Source: Hyphomicrobiales bacterium
GTDB taxonomy: Bacteria > Pseudomonadota > Alphaproteobacteria > Rhizobiales > Rhizobiaceae
Assembly (NCBI GenBank): GCA_900466875.1
Contig: UBNQ01000035.1
Location: 1-64,000, forward strand
Direction: 5' to 3'
DNA: 64,000 nt
Shown here piece after piece: positions 24,968 to 33,238 of the stretch (within the stretch, counting starts at the first letter, position 1; every line of letters begins with the position of its first letter). The translations under genes were made by a program, and so were the position numbers. The notes under the pieces were generated by a model. That model made no database searches, had not been told where the DNA came from, and saw only the letters and a list, made by a program, of their open reading frames with translations.

Positions 24968-25701
24968 GCATCTGGCGCCTCGCTCCCCGCTTGATACTCC
25001 TTGTTCTGCTGGTCGGCTTTCTCGCATCGCCGGAAAGTTTCGAGTTCGTCTTCAAGCCGCTGGTGCAGTCCAATGCACCAGCGGTCTACAATCAGGGCAG
25101 CCTGGCGTCGCTGACGTTTCTGCATGTGCGGATGGTTCTGCTTTCGACGGCGCTGGCTACGATCGTGGCCATTCTCCTGGCGATCCTCGTCACCCGGCCG
25201 TTCGGCGCGGAATTCCTGCCGCTCGCGCGCACCGTCGTCAATATAGGCCAGACCTTTCCACCGGTCGCGGTGCTGGCGCTTGCCGTGCCGGCCATGGGCT
25301 TCGGCAACGGCCCGACATTGGTCGCGCTATTTTTCTATGCCCTCCTGCCGATTTTCGAAAACACGATGACGGCGCTGACCACCGTTCCGCAGAGCGTAAC
25401 GGATGCTGCCAAGGGCAGTGGCATGACGCCATCCCAGATTTTTTGGCAGATCGAGCTCCCTCTTAGCCTCCCGATGATTGTCGGCGGCATCAAGATCTCC
25501 ACCGTCATCGGCTTCGGCACGGCAACGATTGGTTCGACGGTTGCTGCCAAGACCCTCGGCGAGGTGATCATCGCAGGACTGCAATCGAACAACCTTGCAT
25601 TCATCCTGCAGGGCGCAATCCTGGTTGCTGCGCTTGCCATATGTCTGTTCGACCTTCTGTCGCTGCTCGAAAGGCGAGTGACGACGTGGAGATCGAGCTG
25701 A
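24964..25701 (+). CDS. yehW: Osmoprotectant ABC transporter permease (YehW-like)
   Basis: 245 residues from the ATG at 24964, which overlaps the ATPase stop (ATGA). The BPD_transp_1 fold has the EAA motif GSGMTPSQIFWQIELPLSLP around residue 155 and GTATIGSTVAAKTLGEVI. It completes the OsmF-YehYXW importer for osmoprotectants. A short unstructured intergenic region follows, then a DUF2934 gene with its own stress-type promoter. Confidence 0.9.
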   Translation: MSIWRLAPRLILLVLLVGFLASPESFEFVFKPLVQSNAPAVYNQGSLASLTFLHVRMVLLSTALATIVAILLAILVTRPFGAEFLPLARTVVNIGQTFPPVAVLALAVPAMGFGNGPTLVALFFYALLPIFENTMTALTTVPQSVTDAAKGSGMTPSQIFWQIELPLSLPMIVGGIKISTVIGFGTATIGSTVAAKTLGEVIIAGLQSNNLAFILQGAILVAALAICLFDLLSLLERRVTTWRSS

Positions 25702-25767
25702 CCGGCTTCCAACAACCTAAAAATGCTGATGCCGCTGCGTCCCGCCAGCTCTGGTGACATATTCTCG

Positions 25768-25792
25768 GGAACCAGCAGCCTGTTGCCGGGTT
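25768..25792 (+). promoter_or_regulatory. EcfG (RpoE2)-like general stress promoter
   Basis: GGAAC (25768-25772), 16 bases, GGTT (25789-25792); this equals GGAAC-N18-TT, one base off the CGTT consensus. It ends 26 bases before the DUF2934 start codon. Confidence 0.55.
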
Positions 25793-25818
25793 ACGGATAA
25801 GCAATGGGAGGATTGACG

Positions 25819-26064
25819 ATGATGAGTGACAAAGAGCAGCAACAGCGCGAGCGCGCATATCAGATATGGGAAGAAGAGGGCCGTCCGGATGGTGCGCACG
25901 AAGACCACTGGAATCGTGCCGCACAGACCGAGGACCTGGGTAAGCAGGAAGATTCCGACGTGACGAAAGCCAACCAGGAAGCAGACGAAGAGTTCGGCGG
26001 AAAGAACGATAGTCCCCCCAGCGTCACCGATATTTGGCCACCGTCCTCCGTGGCGCCGGACTAA
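25819..26064 (+). CDS. DUF2934-domain small protein
   Basis: 81 residues from the ATG at 25819 (GGGAGG 7 bases upstream). The N-terminus ERAYQIWEEEGRPDGAHEDHW is the DUF2934 signature; the rest is acidic and probably disordered. DUF2934 proteins are short cytoplasmic proteins of unknown function, common in rhizobia and often in stress regulons. The EcfG-like promoter immediately upstream supports stress induction here. Confidence 0.85.
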   Translation: MMSDKEQQQRERAYQIWEEEGRPDGAHEDHWNRAAQTEDLGKQEDSDVTKANQEADEEFGGKNDSPPSVTDIWPPSSVAPD

Positions 26065-26171
26065 GGTGGTTTAGTAGTCTGGAAGAGGGCATCGTCGCCT
26101 AAGGTAGACCGTGTCAGCAAACTTCGCTCGGACGCGTATCCGTGCCGTTTACAGCACACTGCGCCAGGACA

Positions 26172-26816
26172 TCATCCATCCTTCAGATTCGCCACCCACG
26201 ATGCGATCGTTTTGGCCGCGTTATCGAGATACTCGCCCAACGTCGATCTCGACACCGATTTTCGAGGTTTAAGGTCATGATCGCCGTCTTCCATCCAGTT
26301 CAAGGCAATTGACGGCGAGAGAAGATAGGACGCGACTTCGTCTTTTGATCCGAACTGGTCTCGAGTGCCCTGGCAAATGAGTGTTGGCGTCCGCAGATCA
26401 GCGAAGTGCGCCGTACGAAGGGCATCCGGTTTTCCGATGGGATGGAAGGGATAGCCAAGGCAAAGCAGCCCGGACACACGCGTGTGTTCGTACAGATCAT
26501 CGGCGATCATGCTCGCAATTCGACCACCCATCGATTTGCCTCCGACCACAAGCATGTTGCGCTTGCCGACCTCCGATATGACTGTCTTGTACTCCTCCTT
26601 CAGCTTCGCTGCAGGGGGTGGCGGGCTGCGTTTTCCGGTCCTTCGGCGCGACGCCATGTAGTCGAACTCGAACCGGATTACCTGCAGGTCCTGCTGGGAC
26701 AAGGCTGTACACATGGCATTCATCCACTCGCTGTCCATGGCGCCGCCAGCACCATGTGCGAGGATGAATGTGGCTCTTGCGTTATCAGGGCCGGTAACAA
26801 GTGTTTTGCAGTTCAT
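26172..26816 (-). CDS. Alpha/beta hydrolase (Tex30/KANL3-like)
   Basis: 214 residues with an oxyanion region ILAHGAGGAMDSEWM, nucleophile elbow GKSMGGR (Ser near residue 94) and a C-terminal catalytic His in EDGDHDL (near residue 180). This is the pattern of the Tex30/KANL3-like dienelactone-hydrolase superfamily branch. It is a cytoplasmic hydrolase; the substrate is unknown. It is a single gene with a perfect 15-bp palindrome about 30 bp upstream of its start. Confidence 0.85.
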   Translation of the reverse strand: MNCKTLVTGPDNARATFILAHGAGGAMDSEWMNAMCTALSQQDLQVIRFEFDYMASRRRTGKRSPPPPAAKLKEEYKTVISEVGKRNMLVVGGKSMGGRIASMIADDLYEHTRVSGLLCLGYPFHPIGKPDALRTAHFADLRTPTLICQGTRDQFGSKDEVASYLLSPSIALNWMEDGDHDLKPRKSVSRSTLGEYLDNAAKTIASWVANLKDG

Positions 26817-26844
26817 AATGCTCCCTCAGCTGAGCCGGGCATCA

Positions 26845-26859
26845 CGCCCTTTAAGGGCG
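26845..26859. promoter_or_regulatory. 15-bp perfect palindrome upstream of the hydrolase gene
   Basis: CGCCCTT-T-AAGGGCG, 7-bp arms with a single central base. It lies 28 bp before the minus-strand start at 26816, where it would overlap the leader or promoter, so it could be an operator or a short hairpin in the leader RNA. Confidence 0.4.
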
Positions 26860-27055
26860 CGATGTTTGTTATGGAAAAATCGACATGTTTTCCAAGTGTA
26901 AGATCCCCAGCCGCCAGTAGATGATCGCAGCGATGCCGGAACGATCAAGATGCGGTAATGGCATTGTGGCCACAAAACAGTACTTTTCCGAGCCGAGGAA
27001 AAGCGTCGTTGTGTCGTGTTCGGAATAACAGTTGCGCCCTCCCGATTGGAGGTTC

Positions 27056-27952
27056 ATGGAGAGCACCGCGTCGCAACTCCCATTATACAGTTCCCCAATG
27101 AAACCGAACGACCACCAAGATAAGCCACTTCTCGGTATCGCCCTGGCATCGGCGGGTTATGCCTGTTTCGCCTTGCAGGATGCAATCGTCAAATGGTTGG
27201 TGACCGACTACGAGGTACCGCAGGTCCTGTTCATGCGCAGCCTTGTGATTGTGCTCATCACCGGCAGCCTCGCTCTGCATTTCCGTCATCCGTCTATTCT
27301 GAAAAGCCGTTATCGCGGAACAGTTGTGCTGCGCGCAGCGCTGATGCTCGTCGCGTGGCTGCTGTTCTATAATGCCGCAAAGCATCTCGGGCTGGCTGAA
27401 CTGACAACCCTCTATTTCTCCGCGCCGATCATGGTCGTGTTCCTGTCGATCCTTGTTCTCAAGGAACGGGTGCGAGCGGGAAGATGGCTGGCGTGTCTCG
27501 GCGGGTTCATCGGAGTTCTGATCGCTGCCAACCCGGCGCATTCCCCCAACATCATTCCCGCGGCGATGTGCGTTGCGGCGGGATTTTGCTGGGCATGGAG
27601 CACGATCCTGATCCGGCTCGTCAGCCGAAGCGAAACCACGCTGACGCAGATGTGGGCCACGAGCCTTCTGTTCGCGTTGGCATGCGCTGCGTCATTTCCC
27701 TGGCTCTGGAAGACACCCGATGCAACGGGATGGGCTTTGATGATTGGACTGGGCCTGGTTGCGACAGTCGGCCAGTATCTGCTCTATGAAGGGTTCCGAT
27801 ACGCCCCGGCATCGGCGCTGGCGCCTGTCGAATATACCGGGCTGATCTGGGCCTTCATCTATGGGTACATGATCTGGACCGAAATCCCCACGATGAACGT
27901 CTTCGTCGGGGCTCTACTCATTGTCGGCGCAAGCTTGATGCTGGTCGTATAG
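27056..27952 (+). CDS. EamA/DMT-family transporter
   Basis: 298 residues from the ATG at 27056, which has TGGAGG 4-5 bases upstream; an alternative ATG at 27098 lacks a ribosome-binding site. About ten transmembrane helices form two EamA repeats (the first from LLGIALASAGYACFALQDAIV, the second from AAMCVAAGFCWAWSTILI). These are inner-membrane drug/metabolite exporters or carriers; the substrate is unknown. It stands alone between two minus-strand genes. Confidence 0.85.
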   Translation: MESTASQLPLYSSPMKPNDHQDKPLLGIALASAGYACFALQDAIVKWLVTDYEVPQVLFMRSLVIVLITGSLALHFRHPSILKSRYRGTVVLRAALMLVAWLLFYNAAKHLGLAELTTLYFSAPIMVVFLSILVLKERVRAGRWLACLGGFIGVLIAANPAHSPNIIPAAMCVAAGFCWAWSTILIRLVSRSETTLTQMWATSLLFALACAASFPWLWKTPDATGWALMIGLGLVATVGQYLLYEGFRYAPASALAPVEYTGLIWAFIYGYMIWTEIPTMNVFVGALLIVGASLMLVV

Positions 27953-28095
27953 GAAAAGCGGACGCAAAACGGAATAACCGCCAGCTGAAGCCTGTCGCGC
28001 AAAAGTGTGCAGCGGTCTTGCTCAAAAGACATGCGACAGACCAAGGCCGCTGAAGCGGAAGAAGCGGATCCGAAACGTCGCGACCCGCTTCAGGC

Positions 28096-28722
28096 TTACT
28101 TCAGAAAGCCGTCCGCAGCGAAATCATCCCATCCTCGCAAGTTGGCGGCAGCGGCGTCACCATCGGTAGCCGACTTGGCTTTTCGGCCTTTCTTGAGCGA
28201 TCGCGTCAGCTTCGCTTTCATCGCGGAGCGGCGTCTGTTCTCGGCAGCCGCAGCGAGGTCGTGCTCGCGCCACTCGTCAACGGCACCACGATCGAGCAGG
28301 TCCACGACCACCGCGGCTTCAAAGACATGAAAGGTAATCTGCTTGGCTCTTCCCGCGAGACGGACCGTTCGTGTTCCTGCGCTTGGCAGGCGTCCGTCGT
28401 CCAGCCATCGCCGCCTCTCGGTGCTGGTTATCGTGAGGATGTCTTCGATTTCGCGAGGGATGACGGGAAGATCAGCCATCTGGGCGAGCATCTCGGTTAC
28501 CGCCGTCGACGTTGCCCGGAAGATACCTCTTGATGTCTCCGGCATCGCCAAGGTCAGGGAGCCGGCCTCGGCGTCCAGCGCTTTGCGAACCGATGACGGA
28601 AGCCGTGCACGGACCTCCTGAACAATGCCCTTGACGCGTACGGCCGATCCTAGTGTCACGGAGGTCGGCAGCGTCCACGTCCTGATCAGCTCTGGAGCTT
28701 GGGTATCTTTTTGCTTTTTCAT
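28096..28722 (-). CDS. Hypothetical protein with a helix-turn-helix-like central region
   Basis: 208 residues from the ATG at 28722. The N-terminal part is of unknown fold. Residues 90-160 read EIEDILTITSTERRRWLDDGRLP and then VRLAGRAKQITFHVFEAAVVVDLLD, which resembles an excisionase/MerR-like winged HTH in which a residue stretch selects a short hairpin. The C-terminus is rich in Lys, Arg and Ala. No domain is recognised with certainty. It lies between a transporter and the uronate operon and may be a remnant of a mobile region. Confidence 0.6.
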   Translation of the reverse strand: MKKQKDTQAPELIRTWTLPTSVTLGSAVRVKGIVQEVRARLPSSVRKALDAEAGSLTLAMPETSRGIFRATSTAVTEMLAQMADLPVIPREIEDILTITSTERRRWLDDGRLPSAGTRTVRLAGRAKQITFHVFEAAVVVDLLDRGAVDEWREHDLAAAAENRRRSAMKAKLTRSLKKGRKAKSATDGDAAAANLRGWDDFAADGFLK

Positions 28723-28987
28723 CGTTCTCAAAAAAGGAAACTCGTCTTCTGCTCATCGACGGTTCAGACCAGACTATTATGTGAGGTACGGGTCGTTAAG
28801 ATCAAGGTTTCGAAACATCATGTACGCCGGCGATTCGCATCCCTCGAAGGCGGCTATGCGTTCGCGCACGCTCAGAGTTCGCCTGATCCTGGAAACCATT
28901 GTACCCTGCTGCTTGACACCGCACACCAGGACTTGAATATTAGCCGGCAGGATAAGCATTCCAGCGGTCACCTGACGTGACTTGCCA

Positions 28988-30235
28988 TCACCAACGCGGT
29001 ACACGCCGCTCATAAGTTGGATCGAAGAGCTTCATGTAAGCAGTGTCATCCCGCTCTCTCATTGCCGTTTTTTCATAGAGGGCGGCGAGTTCGGCCAGCT
29101 TCTGGCGGTCGAGTGACACGCCAAGGCCAGGTCCCTGCGGCAGGTTCAATTTTCCGTCCCGGAAGGTGAAAGGCGCTCCTTCGATCACATCGATGCCCGT
29201 CCACGGGTAATGGGTGTCGCAATCGAATCTCAGGTTCGGCGTGGCCGCCGCCACATGCGTCATCGCCGCAAGGGTGATGCCGAGATGGGAGTTCGAATGC
29301 ATCGAAACACCGAGCCCCAATGTCTCGCAGATCTTGCCGAGATGGGTCGAGGTGCGTAGTCCGCCCCAGTAGTGATGGTCGGACAGGACGATCTGTACCG
29401 CTTTCTTACTGAAAGCTTCGGCGATCTGGTCAAATTCCAGCACGATCATGTTGGTGGCGAGCGGGATCGATGTTGCGGCTGCAACCTGTGCCATCTGATC
29501 CATGCCGATGACCGGATCCTCGAGATATTCCAGAACGTTTTCGAGTTTTCGCGCGATGTGGATCGCTGTCTCGACCGTCCAGCCGCCATTGGGGTCGATA
29601 CGCAGCGGATGGTCAGGAAAGGCTTCGCGAAGCTTCAGCATCGTTTCGATTTCGAGATCGGGATGCAGCACGCCGCCCTTGAGTTTCAGCGACTGGAAGC
29701 CGTAGGTTGCGACCATCTTTCGTGCTTCGCCAACCATGGCATCGGGTGTCAGCACCTCGCCCCACTCGTCCGGGGCTTCGCCGATATGTGCGGCGAACTT
29801 AAAGAATAGATAGGCGCTGAACGGAACACTGGAGCGAACCGCTCCACCAAGCAGGTCTGAAACCGGTCGTCCGAGCAGCTTACCCTGAATGTCCAAACAA
29901 GGGACCTCGAAGGCCGAAGCAACCACATCCGTCAGCTTGTGATCGGCCACCGCCGATTTGGCATTGATGCCGCCACCGCCGGGCAATGCGGCAATCACGC
30001 GCGATTTCAGTTCGTGGAGATGGAAAGGATCGAGCCCGACTAGCGCCGGCGCCGCACGGCGCAAGCCGTCCAGCGCCTTGATGCTTCCATAACTTTCACC
30101 TAGGCCGACAGTCCCGTCATCGCAGATCACCTCGATCACTGTCCGCAAGGCATGAGGTTGGTGTACGCCCTTGCAGTTCAATAGCGGCTTGTCCGGGATT
30201 GCCACGGGCGTGAGGTGGATTTCAGCGATACGCAT
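28988..30235 (-). CDS. Enolase-superfamily sugar-acid dehydratase, glucarate-dehydratase-like
   Basis: 415 residues from the ATG at 30235 (AAGGAG upstream). Mandelate racemase/muconate lactonizing fold: capping domain (1-130), then a barrel with the KxK motif in SLKLKGG, the metal ligands in RIDPNGGW and YLEDPV, and a C-terminal His in SMHSNSHLG. This arrangement matches the glucarate dehydratase group, which dehydrates an aldarate to a keto-deoxy acid. In this operon it may act on an acid derived from alginate uronates. Last gene of the operon; its start overlaps the isomerase stop (TGATG). Confidence 0.85.
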   Translation of the reverse strand: MRIAEIHLTPVAIPDKPLLNCKGVHQPHALRTVIEVICDDGTVGLGESYGSIKALDGLRRAAPALVGLDPFHLHELKSRVIAALPGGGGINAKSAVADHKLTDVVASAFEVPCLDIQGKLLGRPVSDLLGGAVRSSVPFSAYLFFKFAAHIGEAPDEWGEVLTPDAMVGEARKMVATYGFQSLKLKGGVLHPDLEIETMLKLREAFPDHPLRIDPNGGWTVETAIHIARKLENVLEYLEDPVIGMDQMAQVAAATSIPLATNMIVLEFDQIAEAFSKKAVQIVLSDHHYWGGLRTSTHLGKICETLGLGVSMHSNSHLGITLAAMTHVAAATPNLRFDCDTHYPWTGIDVIEGAPFTFRDGKLNLPQGPGLGVSLDRQKLAELAALYEKTAMRERDDTAYMKLFDPTYERRVPRW

Positions 30236-31032
30236 CAAGAAACTCCTTGTCGCCACCAATTGCGTGCTGCGATCAGCGCGTCTTCCAGAGATGGCAGTTC
30301 GGGATGCCAATGGCGCTCCCATTCGAGGCTGAGGGGGATGTGTCGTTCATTCTGTCGAAGAAGTGAGATCAGTTCGGCCATGGGAAAATCGCCATCGCCG
30401 GGTAGCACATAGTGTCGGCGTCCATCACTATCAGTCGTGCTATCCTTGACGTGCAGCTGGACAATGTTTCGGGCGATACGATCCCATACGAGACCAAGAT
30501 CGGCACCACGAGCCCATGTGTGATGTGTGTCCCACAATATGCGCACAGTCGGCATAAGCTCGACAAACACCGCAAGTTGCTCAGGATCCGCCAGTACATC
30601 ATGGGTCTCAATCATCAGGTCGACATTGAACCCGGATGAATGCCGAATGGCCTGCCAGTGATCAAGCAAAGTGACTGCACGTTTCATATCGTCGGCGCCC
30701 AGCTGCTTGCCGCCGTCAAAGATACGCAGATGAGCAGCGCCTGCAGCTTCTGCCCAAGGAATGAAGGTATCGAGAGCCGAAAGGGCGGGGCTTTCGAAGA
30801 GCTTGGCGGATGTATTGAGGGCTACGATTTCGAGATTGCGTCCGGCCAGAAATGCTCCCAGCCCAGCTGGATTTGCAAATTCTGCGGTCAGTGCTGAAAT
30901 CAGGTCGACAGTGCCGGATAACGTCCGCAGTTCAACCGCGGCTATATCATGTCGATCTGCCAGATCGGCAACTTTGTGCAGGTTCATTTCCGAGCAGCCG
31001 AGTGTAGAGAAGCAGTATTCAAATGCGCTCAT
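30235..31032 (-). CDS. Sugar phosphate isomerase/epimerase-like TIM barrel protein
   Basis: 265 residues with the AP-endonuclease-2/xylose-isomerase-like fold: FEYCFSTLGCSEM, IAAVELRTLSG, LMIETHDVLAD (Glu-Thr-His metal site) and ILWDTHHTW (Asp-x-His). These are the divalent metal ligands expected for a sugar isomerase or epimerase. The reaction is not known. It overlaps both neighbours within the long uronate operon, so it probably processes an intermediate of that pathway. Confidence 0.82.
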   Translation of the reverse strand: MSAFEYCFSTLGCSEMNLHKVADLADRHDIAAVELRTLSGTVDLISALTAEFANPAGLGAFLAGRNLEIVALNTSAKLFESPALSALDTFIPWAEAAGAAHLRIFDGGKQLGADDMKRAVTLLDHWQAIRHSSGFNVDLMIETHDVLADPEQLAVFVELMPTVRILWDTHHTWARGADLGLVWDRIARNIVQLHVKDSTTDSDGRRHYVLPGDGDFPMAELISLLRQNERHIPLSLEWERHWHPELPSLEDALIAARNWWRQGVS

Positions 31033-32057
31033 GCTACACGCTCCAGATCCTGCTTCATCACGGGGTGAAGCGGAGCCAGCCCGGCGACAAATCGTTCGAT
31101 CTCGGTGATCGCAAGGTCGGAGAGCGCTCGCAGCTCATTGCCCAGCGCACCAGCGATATGCGGAGTGAGCACGACGTTTGGCAGATCGTAGAAGGGGCTA
31201 TCCTTCGGCAACGGTTCTGGCTCCGGCGTATCGATCAGGATACGCAGCCGGCCGGATTGCGCTTCCGTAAGCAAGGCGTCGTGGTCGACAAGCCAGCCGC
31301 GCGCCGTGTTGATGAAGATTGCCTGATCCGCCATCAGCGCCAACTCGTGTGCTCCGATCATATGATGGGTTTCAGGCAGGATAGGCGCGTGCAGCGAAAC
31401 GACATCGGACCATGCGAGAAGTTGGTGCAGCTCCATTTTCGTTACGCCGAGGGCTGTCGCTTCGTCTGATGAAAGGAAGGGATCGTAAACCGCGATCTCG
31501 AATGTGCCGCGTGCGAGCATGTCGATAACCAGACGGCCGATGCGGGAGGCACCGACAATGCCGATCCGGCGGGCATGATTGCCGAGATGGGGTTGGTTCA
31601 TGCCGCGGCGGCTGCCGAAGCCGCCTGTGCCGCGCTCTGTCCGGTGCTCGTCGCGCAGCCGGAAAACATTCTTGCCGCACATGATGATTGCCGCATAGGT
31701 GAACTCAGCCACCGGTACGGCCATGGCGGATGCCGCCGTGGTGACGAGAATATCGGATGTTTCCCAGAACTCCGTGGGCGTGACGGTTCGCACGGAGGAT
31801 GCCGCATAGGCGACCATCCTGAGTTTTTTCGCGCGTGCAAGGCGTTCTTTTGTCAGGGATGGCGTGCCCCAGGCCGCCAGCAGGATATCTGCCTCGGCCA
31901 GGGCTTTTCCGCCCTCAACGGTATCGAAATCCGTATAGGGGAAACCTGGAATGACATCTGTTACCGCATTCAATCTCGCCCATTCGCTCTGGCCGAAGAA
32001 ACCTTCGGGAAGTTCGCTGCGCATGGCGATCAGCAGTTTGGGTTTGCTGGCGTTCAT
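31029..32057 (-). CDS. D-isomer-specific 2-hydroxyacid dehydrogenase, NAD(P)-dependent
   Basis: 342 residues with the 2-Hacid_dh architecture. NAD-binding GIVGASRIGRLVIDM near residue 165, substrate-binding region SLHAPILPETHHMIG, the catalytic Arg in FINTARGWLVD, and the Glu and His in PEPEPLPKDSPF...VVLTPHIAGA. It interconverts a 2-keto and a 2-hydroxy acid. In this operon it may reduce or oxidise a uronate-derived keto acid. ATGA overlap with the following isomerase gene. Confidence 0.88.
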   Translation of the reverse strand: MNASKPKLLIAMRSELPEGFFGQSEWARLNAVTDVIPGFPYTDFDTVEGGKALAEADILLAAWGTPSLTKERLARAKKLRMVAYAASSVRTVTPTEFWETSDILVTTAASAMAVPVAEFTYAAIIMCGKNVFRLRDEHRTERGTGGFGSRRGMNQPHLGNHARRIGIVGASRIGRLVIDMLARGTFEIAVYDPFLSSDEATALGVTKMELHQLLAWSDVVSLHAPILPETHHMIGAHELALMADQAIFINTARGWLVDHDALLTEAQSGRLRILIDTPEPEPLPKDSPFYDLPNVVLTPHIAGALGNELRALSDLAITEIERFVAGLAPLHPVMKQDLERVA

Positions 32058-33223
32058 GCGCGCACCGGGCTTGAAACGGGGCGGACGTCGATGCGCGACA
32101 CATCTATTTCGAGCGGCTTCGAGCCGGGTCGAAGAAGGACGTCGAGATAAAGTTCAGGTTCCGTCTCGCCGGGGCGGAGTTTGAGGGGAGGGGTTCGCAA
32201 TGCGCCCTTCCATTCAATGTCAGGGAAGGGAAAAAGTGTGCCGTCGTCTGCGCGGAACGGGGCCAGCGCGATTGCTTCTTGCCCCTCGGCGGCAACATCC
32301 TTCAATCGCAAGGAAATGCCGAGAACGTTCTCATGGGCGGGGACGTCGATATCGCAGATCGCCTCCATCCAGGCGCCGGTGCCGGGATGAACGAGCTTTC
32401 CGCCGAGGTGATGGCTTTGCTGTTCGCCTTCCGTCGTCGTTCGAGCGCTAAGATCCGATGCCAGATTGCCCAGCGGGTTGTTCACGGGGTCGAAACGATC
32501 GTCTCTCGCCAGGATGCGTTCCGGCGCGCGAGGCACGATCGTTCCGAGATAGTCTGCCAGCAGACTTCCAACGGCAAAACCACCCAGCACGGAAAAATGG
32601 GTCCCGTCGTTGGAATAACCGGTATAGGGCTCACCGAATTCGCTCTCCGGATCGAGCCAGGCGGAATTCCAGTCGAAGACATGACAATTGGCGTGGCTGG
32701 CTGCGAATTCGATGCTTTGACGGTTGATCCAATGCGCCTTTGCCCGTTCCGCGCCGCCAGCGGGCCATTTTCCGATGCCGCGGGCGAGGATCGGCAGCAG
32801 GATGACGATCTTGCCGGCGGCGAGCAAAGCCAAGGCGATCCGCGCGCGCGTATCGGCAATCGTCTGTCGGGTCTCCACCATCATGTCGTTGGTGCCGGCA
32901 TCAACGACGATCAGGTCGAAATCCGATTGCAGCAAATGCGGCAGCCGCCGTTCTATCTCTATCGCCTTCTGCCCGGACACTCCGAAATTGAGGCCGGAAA
33001 AAAAGCGGCTGACGCCTGGCCGGTTACCGGGCTCCCAGCCGTGCGGGGCGGATGGTTCATGGTGCACAGGGCAGGAGAGCCTGCCATGCGACAGGACCTC
33101 GGCCCAGCTCATCCAGCCGCGTGCCGAAGTCGCCAGCGAAGTCTCGTTACCGATGTGGTTCTGCTGGACGAGCGAAGTGCCGAGAACGGCAACCCGGCTC
33201 GCCCTTGGATGCGATACGGACAT
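32054..33223 (-). CDS. SGNH/GDSL hydrolase, probable carbohydrate O-acetylesterase
   Basis: 389 residues. The SGNH blocks are visible: Ser17 in GTSL, Gly84 in FGVSGQ, Asn112 in DAGTND, and Asp206/His209 in NDGTHFS. The C-terminal part (about 235-389) looks like a beta-sandwich accessory domain. No signal peptide, so it should act in the cytoplasm on imported oligosaccharides. In an alginate-type operon, removal of O-acetyl groups from mannuronate residues is the most natural role; this is inferred. ATGA overlap with the dehydrogenase gene. Confidence 0.82.
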   Translation of the reverse strand: MSVSHPRASRVAVLGTSLVQQNHIGNETSLATSARGWMSWAEVLSHGRLSCPVHHEPSAPHGWEPGNRPGVSRFFSGLNFGVSGQKAIEIERRLPHLLQSDFDLIVVDAGTNDMMVETRQTIADTRARIALALLAAGKIVILLPILARGIGKWPAGGAERAKAHWINRQSIEFAASHANCHVFDWNSAWLDPESEFGEPYTGYSNDGTHFSVLGGFAVGSLLADYLGTIVPRAPERILARDDRFDPVNNPLGNLASDLSARTTTEGEQQSHHLGGKLVHPGTGAWMEAICDIDVPAHENVLGISLRLKDVAAEGQEAIALAPFRADDGTLFPFPDIEWKGALRTPPLKLRPGETEPELYLDVLLRPGSKPLEIDVSRIDVRPVSSPVRA

Positions 33224-33238
33224 GTATTTTCCAGAATG

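Noticed and set aside
26869..27066. 65-codon minus-strand frame before the EamA transporter
   Set aside because: It overlaps the transporter ribosome-binding site and start, has no recognisable domain and no convincing ribosome-binding site of its own.
28777..29013. 78-codon minus-strand frame between the uronate operon and the hypothetical gene
   Set aside because: A faint resemblance to the start of IS66 TnpB (conserved Pro, Val-Arg-Glu, Phe-Arg spacing) was seen, but identity is too low by eye and no IS66 neighbours or ends are present; an alignment search would decide.
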